From Deltaproteobacteria bacterium (GTDB lineage Bacteria > Desulfobacterota > Dissulfuribacteria > Dissulfuribacterales > QOAL01): 64,000 nucleotides of DNA. Shown piece after piece: positions 37,526 to 45,772 of the stretch; position 1 is the stretch's first letter; each line of letters begins with the position of its first letter. The stretch covers positions 1-64,000 of the forward strand of contig WGDC01000014.1 in the NCBI GenBank assembly GCA_015493475.1. The letters run 5' to 3'. Both the position numbers and the translations under genes were made by a program. Below the pieces are notes generated by a model, which was given only the letters and a program-made list of their open reading frames with translations, did not search any database and was not told the DNA's origin.

Positions 37526-39262
37526 ATGGCTATTTCTTCTTCATTAAAAATCATTCAGTTTTTTCTCCTGCTAATCATTTTCTCGGCCGCCTTCTTACCC
37601 GTGCCTGTCCAGGCCGAGGCGACCCTTGAGGGTTCGGTCCACGAAGGCTTTGGTTGCGAGGTCTGCCACAACAGCCCTGAAGGGGGCGGTCCGGCCCATT
37701 GCACCAGGTGCCATGATGATCAGGCATATGCGTACAAGCATGGCATACACGCTGAAAAAAACAAGAATGGCCAGCCAAATGCCAGATGTTATGACTGCCA
37801 TGGAAGTCACAATATCCTACCGGTATCCAATCCAAACTCCGTGGTCTCAAGCGGCAAGATAACCGACACCTGCGGAACCTGTCATGCTCAGGAAAAGAAG
37901 GACTACGCCGGGAGTATCCATGGAGAGATATTTGAGGACGATCCAGATTCCGCGCCCGGGTGTCTGACGTGCCACGGCTACCACAAGATAGGCCGGGTGA
38001 ATATGCCTGGATTTGTCAAAAACACCGTAAAGACCTGCGGCAAGTGTCACCAGGACGCCTTTAAAACATACGAGGAAAGCCTCCATGGTCAGGTAGTCAC
38101 CCTCGAAGGCCGGGTTGGAGCAACATGCTGGGACTGCCATTCCTCCCATAAAATTGTTGAGGTTTCAGACCCTGCATCACCCCTTTCAGCCAAGAGGAAG
38201 GCCAAGACCTGCGGGAAATGCCATGGCAAGGTCAACTCTCTTTTCATGTCATACTGGCCACACGCATCACTACATGACAAGGTTAACTACCCCGTCCTCT
38301 ACTACGCTTATATAATGATGAAAATGCTTTTTCTTGTAGTGATGGTCACCGCCACGATACACACCCTTGCCTGGCTCCGGGCCTTCCCCAAGATAGTAAA
38401 ATCCAGAATCGAAACGCCGGGGCGTCATTACGTGTATTACCTGCGGTTCCGGGCTTGGCACCGGCTGACCCATTTCGTGTTGTTTATAAGCGTCTTAGGC
38501 CTTGCCCTTTCCGGCCTGCCCCTCCGGTATCCAGGCACTGAATGGGCCTGCAAGATATCAGAAATCCTGGGAGGGTTTAAGGCATTAAACCTACTCCACA
38601 GAAGCATGGCCGGGCTCCTTTTCGTTGCCGTGGTACTGCATGGATATTACCTATTGAGGCTTATACGCGAAAAGGGCCTGAAGGGATTCCTGCAATTTCT
38701 CCGTTCGCCAGACTCCCTTTTCCCGAAGATAGAGGATTTCAAAGAGGCCTGGGAAGAATTCCTGTGCTTTTTAACATTCAGGGAGGAGCCTAAAAAGGAT
38801 AAATGGAGCTACTGGGAAAAATTTGACTACTGGGCCGTATTCTGGGGCATGATCGTTATTGGTGGCTCAGGACTGATGCTGGCGTTTCCCAAGGTGACCA
38901 CGAGCTGGCTCCCCGGCTGGGTCCTGAACGTGGCCCTCGTGTTCCACTCGGAAGAGGCTTTGCTCGCCGTATTCTTCCTGTTCATTTTTCACTTTTTCCA
39001 TGCACATCTGAGGCCGTTAAAATTCCCGATAGACGAAACCATATTCACCGGCAGGATCTCCGAGGAAGACTATTTTCACGAAAGGCAGCTTGAAGTTGCA
39101 AGAAAAAGCCCGGAGGAGCTCGAAAGGATGAAGGTACCACCCCCTAACTTCTTTTTCAGGGTGACCGTCTACATAGTAAGCTTCATTGCCGTAGATATCG
39201 GACTTATCCTGATCGCATGTATTCTCTATACAGCCTGGAAAACAGGAACCTTGATACCATAA
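37526..39262 (+). CDS. octahaem cytochrome c fused to a cytochrome b membrane domain
   Basis: A 578-residue membrane protein. A signal peptide (residues 1-30) leads into a periplasmic domain with eight CxxCH sites between about 44 and 233 (CEVCH, CTRCH, CYDCH, CGTCH, CLTCH, CGKCH, CWDCH, CGKCH). A four- to five-helix cytochrome b domain follows (from about 262), with candidate haem b ligands in HRLTHF, LHRSMAG, LHGYYL and FHFFHAHLRP. A last helix closes the protein. Such fusions pass electrons between the quinone pool and periplasmic carriers; the neighbouring 12-haem cytochrome is a natural partner. No clear ribosome binding site precedes the ATG at 37526. Confidence 0.88.
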   Translation: MAISSSLKIIQFFLLLIIFSAAFLPVPVQAEATLEGSVHEGFGCEVCHNSPEGGGPAHCTRCHDDQAYAYKHGIHAEKNKNGQPNARCYDCHGSHNILPVSNPNSVVSSGKITDTCGTCHAQEKKDYAGSIHGEIFEDDPDSAPGCLTCHGYHKIGRVNMPGFVKNTVKTCGKCHQDAFKTYEESLHGQVVTLEGRVGATCWDCHSSHKIVEVSDPASPLSAKRKAKTCGKCHGKVNSLFMSYWPHASLHDKVNYPVLYYAYIMMKMLFLVVMVTATIHTLAWLRAFPKIVKSRIETPGRHYVYYLRFRAWHRLTHFVLFISVLGLALSGLPLRYPGTEWACKISEILGGFKALNLLHRSMAGLLFVAVVLHGYYLLRLIREKGLKGFLQFLRSPDSLFPKIEDFKEAWEEFLCFLTFREEPKKDKWSYWEKFDYWAVFWGMIVIGGSGLMLAFPKVTTSWLPGWVLNVALVFHSEEALLAVFFLFIFHFFHAHLRPLKFPIDETIFTGRISEEDYFHERQLEVARKSPEELERMKVPPPNFFFRVTVYIVSFIAVDIGLILIACILYTAWKTGTLIP

Positions 39263-39268
39263 CCATAG

Positions 39269-39601
39269 GACCGCGCCTGGCTCGGAGCCGCCGTGGGCCT
39301 TGCCGCCCAGGGAGTACTTAAAAACATCCTTGGAACTGTAATGATACTTGCAGACAGACATTACTGGGTGCGCGAAAGTATAGTAGTAAACGGTTACGAC
39401 GGGGAACAAGTAGAGGAGATCGGCCTGCGATCAACCGCTATCAGGCTCCTGACCGGCCATCTCACCACCATACTAAACGACGAGATAGAAAAGAGCGCCG
39501 TAGAGAACACAGGAAGGCGGCCCTTCATCAGGAGGTAGCAGGATATCAGGCTTGCCCTTGATACACTCCTGAAAAGGTGGAAAAGCCCGTTTCCATCATG
39601 A
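39269..39601 (+). pseudogene. remnant of an MscS mechanosensitive channel
   Basis: Seven bases after the cytochrome stop, one frame reads AWLGAAVGLAAQGVLKNILG, then MILADRHYWVRESIVVNGYD, EEIGLRSTAIRLLTGHLTTI and ENTGRRPFIRR. This is the pore helix and the start of the beta domain of an MscS channel. An in-frame TAG (39536-39538) interrupts it, after which QDIRLALDTL continues the family pattern before another stop. The membrane helices ahead of the pore and the C-terminal half are absent. Confidence 0.75.
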
Positions 39602-39664
39602 GAAGGTCCTTAAAGGAGACCCCCGCCCGGGACCAGTAAGCAGTAATGATAAACGGTGGGTTTC

Positions 39665-40240
39665 TCAAGAAACCGCCTTGCCGCCAAAAAGCGGGGCCTG
39701 TCTCTCCTCAAGGCCTGTTTCAATCTCGTTTACGCCAGGCAGGTCCTTTATACTGCCAAGCTGGAATACCTCGAGAAAATGGCTCGTTGTGGCGTACAGC
39801 AGGGGCCTACCGGGAACATCCTTTCTGCCCGCTATGCGGACAAGATTCCTTGACAGAAGATGCCTTATGGTCCCGGAGGAATCCACTCCCCTTATCCTTT
39901 CTATCTCGGCCCTGGTTACTGGCTGCCTGTAGGCGATAACGGACAGGGTTTCAAGACCGGCCCTGCTTAGCCTCTGGCAGGACCGCTTGGCAGACCGGAG
40001 AATCCATTTTCTGTAACAGGGCCTTGTCTGGAAACGAAAGCCCTTGCCCGCCCTTACAAGCTCTATTCCCCTGCCCTCCATGGAATAGTCTGCCTCGAGA
40101 CTCGATATGGCCTGTTTTAAAAGCTCAAGGGGGGCGTCCGCCACTGCCTGCCTCAGTACAGAGATTGAAACCGGGGCAGGGCTTGCAAATATAATGGCCT
40201 CTATGACAGGCTTAATGGAAGACAGGCTCCAGGTTGTCAC
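39665..40240 (-). CDS. scpB: segregation and condensation protein B
   Basis: Subunit of the Smc-ScpAB condensin that compacts and separates chromosomes. The 191-residue protein has two winged-helix domains; the family block LSRAGLETLSVIAYRQPVTRAEIERIRGVDSSGTIRHLL is clear, followed by GRPLLYATTSHFLEVFQL. It starts three bases after the small exported protein's stop. scpA is not in the window. Confidence 0.93.
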   Translation of the reverse strand: MTTWSLSSIKPVIEAIIFASPAPVSISVLRQAVADAPLELLKQAISSLEADYSMEGRGIELVRAGKGFRFQTRPCYRKWILRSAKRSCQRLSRAGLETLSVIAYRQPVTRAEIERIRGVDSSGTIRHLLSRNLVRIAGRKDVPGRPLLYATTSHFLEVFQLGSIKDLPGVNEIETGLEERQAPLFGGKAVS

Positions 40241-40243
40241 GGT

Positions 40244-40546
40244 CTAAAGCTCTTCCACCACTACCGTGCCACTTATCTTTATATCCTTGCCCTTGTCATC
40301 TATGAAAGAAATGTAGGCTCCCTGCACTTCTATCTTGAACCGGCCCTGCCAGCTCCTTATCACCTTGCCGTTACAGTCGTACAACGTTACGCGCCTTTTT
40401 AGGCCAATGATGTCGGATTTAAAATGTTTGAGATTCTTTCTCTGCCTTTCGGTGCAACCTGCCCCAAATATCAAGATGGCAAGCATGAAAACAAGTAGAA
40501 GAAAAAGGACACCGCGCCTGTTCTGACTTCTTGATCGAATTTTCAT
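40244..40546 (-). CDS. small exported or membrane-anchored protein, unknown
   Basis: From the ATG at 40546 (AAGG and GGAG just upstream) the protein has 100 residues: a basic start, one hydrophobic segment (VLFLLLVFMLAILIFGAGC), then a small domain with TLYDCNGKVIRSWQGRFKIE and SFIDDKGKDIKISGTVVVEEL. The Cys after GAG could be a lipidation site, but the lipobox is poor. The beta-rich C-terminus may be an exposed domain. I do not recognise the family. It lies between iorB and scpB on the same strand. Confidence 0.6.
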   Translation of the reverse strand: MKIRSRSQNRRGVLFLLLVFMLAILIFGAGCTERQRKNLKHFKSDIIGLKRRVTLYDCNGKVIRSWQGRFKIEVQGAYISFIDDKGKDIKISGTVVVEEL

Positions 40547-40559
40547 CTCCTGAACCTTC

Positions 40560-41150
40560 CTAACACGATACACTTGAAATTCCGAGCTCAAAGGCATTAA
40601 GATTAGCATCAACAAACTTTGGTTTTACCTTGCCCCTGATGGTCTCTTTCATCATCTGAGCCGTAACGGGCAGCTCCCCTAGCCCTATGAGAACACCGAG
40701 GAGAACCACGTTCACCGCCTTGGCCGTTCCAGCCTGCCTTGCAAGTTCGTCAGCATCAACAGCGCAGACCCTCCTGTAATTCGACTTGATGAAAGCGATC
40801 CATTGGTCCACGTCTGGGTACTCTGCCTGGCCAAGCTTCACTGTAATAGGGGTAATGGGCCTGATGTTGGTTACTATGGAAGTATTCCTGGAACACCTGT
40901 TTAACGCCCTTATGGTTTCAAGTGGTTCAAAGCTGACTAGCATGTCCGCCTCACCAGTTGAAATTATTGGGCTTTTTAAACCTCCAAGCATCACGGTAGA
41001 CTCAACAACGCCGCCCCGCTGCGCCATACCGTGCACCTCGCTCACCCGCACATCCATTCCTGCCGCCATGGCTGCCTCCCCCATGAGTCTCGAGGCAAGC
41101 AAGGTTCCCTGTCCACCAACGCCTGAAAATAGTATCTTCATGGTATCCAT
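40560..41150 (-). CDS. iorB: indolepyruvate ferredoxin oxidoreductase, beta subunit
   Basis: Gamma-type subunit of the IOR enzyme that decarboxylates aryl pyruvates (or arylacetates in reverse) with CoA and ferredoxin. The 196-residue protein has KILFSGVGGQGTLLASRLMG, VSEVHGMAQRGGVVESTVMLG and GEADMLVSFEPLETIRAL. Its ATG directly follows the iorA stop (TAGATG). Confidence 0.92.
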   Translation of the reverse strand: MDTMKILFSGVGGQGTLLASRLMGEAAMAAGMDVRVSEVHGMAQRGGVVESTVMLGGLKSPIISTGEADMLVSFEPLETIRALNRCSRNTSIVTNIRPITPITVKLGQAEYPDVDQWIAFIKSNYRRVCAVDADELARQAGTAKAVNVVLLGVLIGLGELPVTAQMMKETIRGKVKPKFVDANLNAFELGISSVSC

Positions 41151-42842
41151 CTACTTTCTGCCTCCAAACTTTTTGTAATAGAGAATGCAAGGGGCCTCGG
41201 CAATGACCACGGAAAGCTCGTCGCGCGAAAGCACGTCCTTGAAAATGGCTACCGTCTCCTTTTTCTTGTAGGGATTAACCTTGCGGACATTCCGGATTCC
41301 AAGACCTTTCACGGCATTTTCAATGGGGATGCGGGGCCTGTCATAGCCTGGAGGACGTATCTCGATGCCGGGATTGGGCTGGTGGCCCGTCATGGCAGTG
41401 GTGCTGTTATCGAGTACCACGAGGCAAAACTTGTGTTCGTTGTGGAAAGCGCTTGCAAGGGACGAAAGCCCGGAATGAAAAAAGGTGGAATCCCCTATGA
41501 ATGAGACTATCCTCTGATCGGTTGCCACCGAGAACCCGGATGACGAACCAACACTCGAACCCATGCAGAGGAGATAATCGGCCATCTGTATGGGAGGAAG
41601 GAGACCAAGGGTGTAACAACCGATATCAGTAGGGTAGACGGCCACGTCTTCCTCTCCAAGTTCCCTAAGCGCCTTCTTTACGGCATTGTAAGTCTCTCTG
41701 TGGGGGCAGCCCTTGCATAGGCTTGGCGGCCTCATGGGAAGCGGGGGAAGCGAGGAAAGATCCGGCATCTCCGGCTCAACAAATGCCGTCCCAAGGAGGT
41801 CTGAAACGGCCTTTTTCACCATGAGAGGATCAAATTCATACATCCTTGAAAAATGGCCGCTTGACTTTCCAAGGACCTGTATGTCCCTGCCCATGTCCTT
41901 GCAAAGTATCTTGATCTCGTCCTCGAGAAACGGTTCAAGCTCCTCAACCACGAGCACCCTCTCCACTTTTCCGATGAAATCCTTCAGCAGGGCAACAGGA
42001 TATGGAAATGTGAACCCGAGTTTCAGGAAACGCACCCTGTCTTTTACATCGAGCTCCGAAAGAGCATCTTCCACATAGCAGACACTTACGCCAGAGGCCA
42101 CTATTCCTACGGTTCCATGGCCCTTCACGCTGTTGAATGGCGAATCTTCTGCGAGCCCCTGGGCCTTTTCATCTTTTTCCAGAAGCACCTTATGTCGAAT
42201 CCTCGCTACAGCAGGTACCGGGACCCACCTTCTCATGTCCTTCTCGAACCTTCCCTTGCGCTTCACCTCTTCAGGCAAGGGGCCGAGCTTCACAGGACCT
42301 CTCACGTGGGACGTACGTGTGGTGGTCCGGATTATAACCGGAAGCTCGAGGGATTCTGAAATCTCAAAGGCCCGGATCGTCATGTCTCTCGCTTCTCCGG
42401 GAGAGGAAGGCTCCAGCATGGGAAGGCCGGCAAACCTTGAATAGGCCCTGTTATCCTGTTCGTTCTGGCTCGAGTGCATGTAAGGATCATCAGCGGTAAC
42501 TATCACCATCCCTGCCTTCACTCCCACGTAAGCCAGTGTCATGAGAACATCCGAGGCCACGTTCATGCCAACATGTTTCATGCAAGTAAGGGAACGGACA
42601 CCTGCGGCTGCCGCTGAGGCCGCCACCTCCATGGCCACCTTCTCGTTTGTGGAAAACTCAAAGTAAAGAGGCCAGTCCCCCTCAAGGGAAATGAAAAACA
42701 GGTTGTTTGCAATCTCTGAGGAAGGAGTGCCGGGATACGCAGCCGCAACAGCCGCACCTGCCTCTATTGCTCCCCTGACTATGGCCTCGTTTCCAAGAAG
42801 CAATCTGTTCTGCCCCGTTTCCTTGGATAAAAGAGGATGCAT
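41151..42842 (-). CDS. iorA: indolepyruvate ferredoxin oxidoreductase, alpha subunit, without ferredoxin domain
   Basis: Thiamine diphosphate-dependent catalytic subunit. The 563-residue protein has NEAIVRGAIEAGAAVAAAYPGTPSSEI at the start, ENEKVAMEVA-like STNEKVAMEVAASAAAAGVR, and the ThDP site YPTDIGCYTLG with GDSTFFHSGLSSL near 450. Typical IorA proteins end with two 4Fe-4S clusters (about 60 more residues); this one stops at ILYYKKFGGRK with only single cysteines, so the ferredoxin-like tail is absent. Electrons would need another route or the domain is supplied separately. The next gene starts directly at its stop codon. Confidence 0.9.
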   Translation of the reverse strand: MHPLLSKETGQNRLLLGNEAIVRGAIEAGAAVAAAYPGTPSSEIANNLFFISLEGDWPLYFEFSTNEKVAMEVAASAAAAGVRSLTCMKHVGMNVASDVLMTLAYVGVKAGMVIVTADDPYMHSSQNEQDNRAYSRFAGLPMLEPSSPGEARDMTIRAFEISESLELPVIIRTTTRTSHVRGPVKLGPLPEEVKRKGRFEKDMRRWVPVPAVARIRHKVLLEKDEKAQGLAEDSPFNSVKGHGTVGIVASGVSVCYVEDALSELDVKDRVRFLKLGFTFPYPVALLKDFIGKVERVLVVEELEPFLEDEIKILCKDMGRDIQVLGKSSGHFSRMYEFDPLMVKKAVSDLLGTAFVEPEMPDLSSLPPLPMRPPSLCKGCPHRETYNAVKKALRELGEEDVAVYPTDIGCYTLGLLPPIQMADYLLCMGSSVGSSSGFSVATDQRIVSFIGDSTFFHSGLSSLASAFHNEHKFCLVVLDNSTTAMTGHQPNPGIEIRPPGYDRPRIPIENAVKGLGIRNVRKVNPYKKKETVAIFKDVLSRDELSVVIAEAPCILYYKKFGGRK

Positions 42843-42863
42843 TGGTATCTCCTGGAATTCGCT

Positions 42864-43901
42864 TTATTCTGCCAGCTCTGCCATCTTCACAACATCCGTA
42901 GTGGTAAAACCGGAACCGGCAATGATGCGCGCCTTAGACGCATCAGTACCAAAAAGCTGCTCCACCTCTATGGTTCCCTTCAGGGAACCAAGCCCGTAAC
43001 CGAGGGAATGCCGCGTGATGGGATCGATTATCTCCTTTCCCCTTGAATAGACGTTAAGCTTGTCACCGGGCTGCAGACCTGTCAGCCTGCCCGAATTCAG
43101 ATAGACGTGCCCGTCTTCCACCTTCACTATCCGGCAAGACCACTCGGTCCCCCTCACAATGTCCTTTGAGATCTTCTTCGCAACCTTATCAAACTGTGAA
43201 ATGGTCGCGAGGTAGGAGCCGATCAGGACATTTTCCGTAGCGTGTATCACATCAAGACGCAGCGCCGATCTCTCTCCCTTGGCCGTGGCGGCATTCCCTT
43301 GTGGAAAATAAACAAATATATAGGCCTGGATGCCAGCAATGGCAGCAATTTCTCGCCTTACAGACGCTGAGGCAAGATCGGCCACTGTGTACCCATGTTT
43401 CTTCAAGAGAAAGGCGAGCTCGTTGGAATCCACAGGGACAATCCCGTCCGTTCTCCTCAAGGCCGCTGGAAGCAAGGACAGGACATCGAGGCCAAGATCG
43501 CCAAGAAGGGATATCAGGACCACCTTTCTCCTGAGAACGGGAAGCCCGTGGATATCCGTGGCCCGCTCCGGAAGACCCTTAAGCCTCTGCTCAAGCTTTG
43601 CAAGCCTCTTCTCAAGTTCCTTTTCCCTCTTGCTGCTGCCGAAAAGCCTTATCTTAGACCCTGACGACTTTGTCTTTCTGAAGTATTCAGCGGTGATACC
43701 AAAGGTTGGGTCCCCGATTATCTGCTCCGCCATTTCCTGCTCATCCTTATCCTTGGAAGAAGCAGCGGCCTGTTTCCCGGAAGCAGGCCTGGAAGCGGAG
43801 CTTTTTGCCGCAGGCGAACAACCGCTAAGGGAAAACACGAGAAAAAGAAGGCAGAAAAAAATGGCCTGGGGCCTATCTGGTCTAATAGATATCTTTTCCA
43901 T
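42864..43901 (-). CDS. lipoprotein with FlgT-like C-terminal domain
   Basis: A 345-residue predicted lipoprotein: hydrophobic signal, lipobox LSGC at about 25-28, then a Ser/Ala/Lys-rich linker. A coiled-coil stretch (KREKELEKRLAKLEQRLKGL) precedes a central domain with VLISLLGDLGLDVLSLLPAAL. The C-terminal part (VEDGHVYLNSGRLTGLQPGDKLNVYSRG) resembles the FlgT C-terminal domain, a beta fold found in flagellar outer-membrane and lipoproteins. The role is unknown. A good promoter lies about 120 bases upstream. Confidence 0.7.
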   Translation of the reverse strand: MEKISIRPDRPQAIFFCLLFLVFSLSGCSPAAKSSASRPASGKQAAASSKDKDEQEMAEQIIGDPTFGITAEYFRKTKSSGSKIRLFGSSKREKELEKRLAKLEQRLKGLPERATDIHGLPVLRRKVVLISLLGDLGLDVLSLLPAALRRTDGIVPVDSNELAFLLKKHGYTVADLASASVRREIAAIAGIQAYIFVYFPQGNAATAKGERSALRLDVIHATENVLIGSYLATISQFDKVAKKISKDIVRGTEWSCRIVKVEDGHVYLNSGRLTGLQPGDKLNVYSRGKEIIDPITRHSLGYGLGSLKGTIEVEQLFGTDASKARIIAGSGFTTTDVVKMAELAE

Positions 43902-44019
43902 TATCGAAAAACCTGATAAACAGTCCTTGAAACGCAGGCAAAATCATAGCGAAAATTGGAAAACGGTTCTCCCGTTTAAAGCCTTTTGATTAAGCGCAGC
44001 AGCGTAGTTGATGTTGGCA

Positions 44020-44048
44020 ACTATAGACGGCTGCTCGACTCCGGTCAA
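44020..44048 (-). promoter_or_regulatory. candidate sigma70 promoter for the lipoprotein gene
   Basis: On the minus strand TTGACC and TATAGT (five of six) are 17 bases apart. The lipoprotein start is about 120 bases downstream. The rest of the 257-base gap 43902-44158 shows no gene. Confidence 0.5.
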
Positions 44049-44158
44049 GAAAAGTCGGGACCTAAAAATGGCATAACCGGGACAAAAAACAAGGGTAGAG
44101 TAGGGTTATGAAAAAACGGCATTTTGCATAAATGTGAGCAGAGGCGGGGGAACGACCT

Positions 44159-44818
44159 CTATTTCATCAGCCTGATGAATATCCTTACATCCCTGGCGTT
44201 TTCCGTAAACCGCAGTGAGCTGACATACCCGCAGATGGTTCCCTTAAATGAATTCCTCACAAATCTTTTCAGCGGTATTTTTCTTCCGTTAACGAGAAGG
44301 CATATTTCGTCTTCTCTCACCATGGAGTGAAGTTGCAAGGTCTCTTCTATGAAATCGCACAGGGCCTTTACCTCGTGGAAGCCGAAGCGCCTGACCCCTT
44401 CCACCTTGAAATCGGAAACTACCGCAACCACGCCATCTACCTTGTCCTTGATAAGCTCCATGGAAACCGAGCGGCGGGCCACCTCTATCTTCCTGACATC
44501 GTTTGCCGATTTAAACCCCTCGCATAGAACAAGATCGCTATCGGGAAAAAGTGAAACCGCAAGGGCAGCAAGGTCCTGATCCTTCCTTGGAACAGTCGCC
44601 GTACAGGAAGAAGGCGTTACCACGGCAAGGCGCTCCACGCCTTCCTGCCTGTAGAGATCCGTATCAGAACCGGGTTTTTCGAAGGGGACTAGCTCGTGCT
44701 CTGTGGACTTTATGATCCCGACGGTGTATCCCCTGCCCTTTAGCTCCCTGAATACCTTTGTTAACAGGGTTGTTTTCCCAGAATCGTGGTAACCGATAAA
44801 CGATAGAACTCTACCCAT
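44159..44818 (-). CDS. mobB: molybdopterin-guanine dinucleotide biosynthesis protein B
   Basis: GTP-binding protein that helps complete the bis-MGD cofactor of molybdo- and tungsto-enzymes. From the ATG at 44818 (GGAGAAG six bases upstream) the protein has 219 residues. The P-loop is GYHDSGKTTLL, with KSTEHE and VLCEGFKSA as further MobB motifs. The last 60 residues are an extra domain that shows no family pattern I know. It is divergent from fdhD, 89 bases away, which fits a shared role in formate dehydrogenase maturation. Confidence 0.85.
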   Translation of the reverse strand: MGRVLSFIGYHDSGKTTLLTKVFRELKGRGYTVGIIKSTEHELVPFEKPGSDTDLYRQEGVERLAVVTPSSCTATVPRKDQDLAALAVSLFPDSDLVLCEGFKSANDVRKIEVARRSVSMELIKDKVDGVVAVVSDFKVEGVRRFGFHEVKALCDFIEETLQLHSMVREDEICLLVNGRKIPLKRFVRNSFKGTICGYVSSLRFTENARDVRIFIRLMK

Positions 44819-44907
44819 AACTTCTCCATATATGAACATGCCCTGATTTTGCTTTACAAGCGAGCTATGTTACTTTTAAAAAATTTAGGGCGCAATACAC
44901 AAGAGCG

Positions 44908-45675
44908 ATGATACCAGTCACCCTCAAATATGAAACCACATTAATCTCCCGTGAAGGCACTGAAGCCAGACAGGAAACCGTGGCCGTGGAAACCCCGTTC
45001 AAGGTGGCCTTGAATGACGAATCCATTGGCGCATCAATGGTTCTGCCAAGCGGTCTGCAGGAATTCGGAGTGGGCTTTCTTTTCGGCCAGGGCTACATAG
45101 AAAAAAGAGAACAGCTCAAGGAGGTCTACGTCTGCCATGAAGGCAGGATAAGCGTCTATGCCGACGTGGAAAACATGGAACATAGGGAGGTAATCATCAC
45201 CTCTGGCTGTGGGGGCACTGGAAAGATCTCCAGAAAAATGCTCGAAGGGGCCTTCGGCCCGTTATCTGAATGCACCATCAGCCTCGACGAGATGGAACGG
45301 TTTATTATCGAAGTCCTTCACTACTCGGACCTTGGGCTTAAAACCCACTGCATCCACGCCTGTGGGTTCTGGTCGGGAGGGAAACTTACCGCATTTTACG
45401 AGGATGTCGGCCGCCATAACGCGGTGGATAAGGTCATAGGGGCAATACTGCTCGGAAAAATAGCGCCCAAAGGAGCAATCTATACAACCGGCAGGCTCAC
45501 CTCTGACATGGTGTTGAAATGTGCCAGGATCGGGATTCCCATTATCATGTCAAGAACCGCTCCGTCCTCTCTTGGCCTGGCCATAGCGAGAAGGGCCGGT
45601 GTGACCCTGGCAGCATACGTCCGGCCACACAGGGTGAACTGCTTCCACGCACCCGGAAGGATAATTACCGCCTGA
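44908..45675 (+). CDS. fdhD: formate dehydrogenase accessory sulfurtransferase FdhD
   Basis: Moves sulfur from a cysteine desulfurase to the molybdenum/tungsten cofactor of formate dehydrogenase. Visible family blocks are VETPFKVALN, FGVGFLFGQGYI, TSGCGGTGK (the catalytic Cys loop), HACGFW, EDVGRHNAVDKVIG, TTGRLTSDMVLKCARIG and SRTAPSSLGLAIA. In E. coli the loop holds C-x2-C; here only one Cys is present (C-G-G-T), a known variation. The target enzyme is not in the window. Confidence 0.92.
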   Translation: MIPVTLKYETTLISREGTEARQETVAVETPFKVALNDESIGASMVLPSGLQEFGVGFLFGQGYIEKREQLKEVYVCHEGRISVYADVENMEHREVIITSGCGGTGKISRKMLEGAFGPLSECTISLDEMERFIIEVLHYSDLGLKTHCIHACGFWSGGKLTAFYEDVGRHNAVDKVIGAILLGKIAPKGAIYTTGRLTSDMVLKCARIGIPIIMSRTAPSSLGLAIARRAGVTLAAYVRPHRVNCFHAPGRIITA

Positions 45676-45772
45676 AAAATCGGGCAATGGATAGCACTTT
45701 GCACATTTATCCTTTCTTATCGCACATTCGTGCTTAGAATATTTGTAAAACAACTCTACGGGACAGGGGAAT

